Below are positions 63,673-64,000 of a stretch of 64,000 nt of DNA, piece by piece. The translations under genes were made by a program, and so were the position numbers. Within the stretch, counting starts at the first letter, position 1, and the number at the start of each line of letters is the position of its first letter. Source of the stretch: Flavobacterium sp. M31R6 (lineage in GTDB: Bacteria > Bacteroidota > Bacteroidia > Flavobacteriales > Flavobacteriaceae); NCBI RefSeq assembly GCF_013284035.1, contig NZ_CP054141.1, positions 2,852,001-2,916,000 of the forward strand. The letters run 5' to 3'. The notes below the pieces were generated by a model, which was given only the letters and a program-made list of their open reading frames with translations, was not told the DNA's origin and did no database searches.

Positions 63673-64000
63673 TTATTTATTCAATGATAGAATGTATTTG
63701 GCGATTTTTTTAGCGTCGTCTTTTTTTAATGCAGTATGAGCTGCCATAGGTATAGCGCCCCAAACTCCAGAACCTCCTTTGATAATTTTATCTGCTAAAT
63801 AATTGATGTTTTTATCATTCATTGGGTATTTTTTGGAAATATCCAAAAAAGAGGGTCCAATTACTTTTTTATCAATTTTGTGACAAGTAGCACAATCTTG
63901 TTTCTTCATTATTAACTCTCCTTCAGAAGGTTGAACTTCTTCTTTACCACTATACTCCGTTGGAATTGATTTATAATTCGAAAAAGAACATAAACCACCG
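63673..64000 (-). CDS. Lipoprotein c-type cytochrome, start outside window
   Basis: C-terminal 108 residues of a small class I cytochrome c. The frame stays open to the window end: GGLCSFSNYKSIPTEYSGKE looks like a lipobox (GGLC) followed by a linker, then the haem motif CATCH and the axial Met in IPMAAH with AKKIAKYILSL at the end. An internal ATG at 63909 is not the true start. It begins the sugar operon and may take electrons from the oxidoreductase next to it. Confidence 0.87.
   Translation of the reverse strand, partial: GGLCSFSNYKSIPTEYSGKEEVQPSEGELIMKKQDCATCHKIDKKVIGPSFLDISKKYPMNDKNINYLADKIIKGGSGVWGAIPMAAHTALKKDDAKKIAKYILSLNK

Noticed and set aside
1..64000. tRNA, rRNA, insertion sequence or prophage genes
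   Set aside because: No T-loop GTTCRANNC in a cloverleaf context, no rRNA-like stretch, no transposase, integrase or phage structural motif could be read on either strand.

Overview
The window looks like chromosomal DNA from Flavobacterium or a close relative (Bacteroidota, Flavobacteriaceae). The sequence is strongly AT-rich. Promoter-like TAnnTTTG (-7) boxes replace the sigma70 -10 element, and starts follow A-rich leaders rather than Shine-Dalgarno sites. The gene families fit this group: a small membrane protein (CAL67264 type) directly before ettA, a fused alpha/beta 2-oxoacid dehydrogenase E1, a MutS2-like protein without Smr domain, an ATP-type PEP carboxykinase and a Bacteroidota-style his operon. 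No rRNA, tRNA, CRISPR array, IS element or prophage was seen.

Layout. 1-5.1 kb (- strand): RND efflux pump with its adaptor, then recG. 5.3-13.5 kb: small housekeeping and hypothetical genes, an Xaa-Pro aminopeptidase, a PP-loop ATPase, an M1 peptidase, a patatin phospholipase. 13.7-21.1 kb: accessory-looking stretch with a TSUP permease, small hypothetical and lipoprotein genes, a SYLF protein, a DUF1801 gene broken by a nonsense codon, a GH16-like protein with a changed catalytic motif, and a two-gene membrane/secreted pair of unknown role. 21.4-32.5 kb: uvrD/pcrA, a Sua5/YciO protein, an OmpA-like lipoprotein, a GT2 glycosyltransferase, a stand-alone HsdR N-terminal protein, holA, pullulanase, ettA and a 41-residue membrane ORF. 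32.6-42.6 kb: mostly - strand genes, including mutS2-like, a nucleoside phosphorylase, SUI1/YciH and a 2OG-Fe(II) oxygenase, with ung on the + strand. 42.8-48.6 kb: fused E1 dehydrogenase, an AspT-type transporter and pckA; the last two diverge from an intergenic region carrying two identical TGAT-N4-ATCA palindromes. 48.85-56.5 kb: the complete histidine operon hisGDCBHAF(IE), preceded by a leader peptide with four consecutive His codons and a terminator/antiterminator pair. 56.6-58.3 kb: a second M1 peptidase. 58.4-64 kb (- strand): a sugar operon of lipoprotein cytochrome c, Gfo/Idh/MocA oxidoreductase, DUF1080 hydrolase, NupG-type MFS transporter and two TIM-barrel isomerase-like proteins, consistent with 3-keto-glycoside catabolism.

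The most unusual signal is between genes. Two families of dispersed elements (four copies of one, two of the other) combine a conserved sequence block with a long hairpin whose sequence differs in each copy while pairing is kept. In addition many spacers hold inverted repeats built from short tandem words of 7 or 8 bp (GnnnCTAA, TTTAAAC, GACTTTT, AAATTCC). Four of the spacers inside the his operon carry repeats of three recognisable kinds. Some of these repeats supply stop codons or an apparent promoter box of neighbouring genes.
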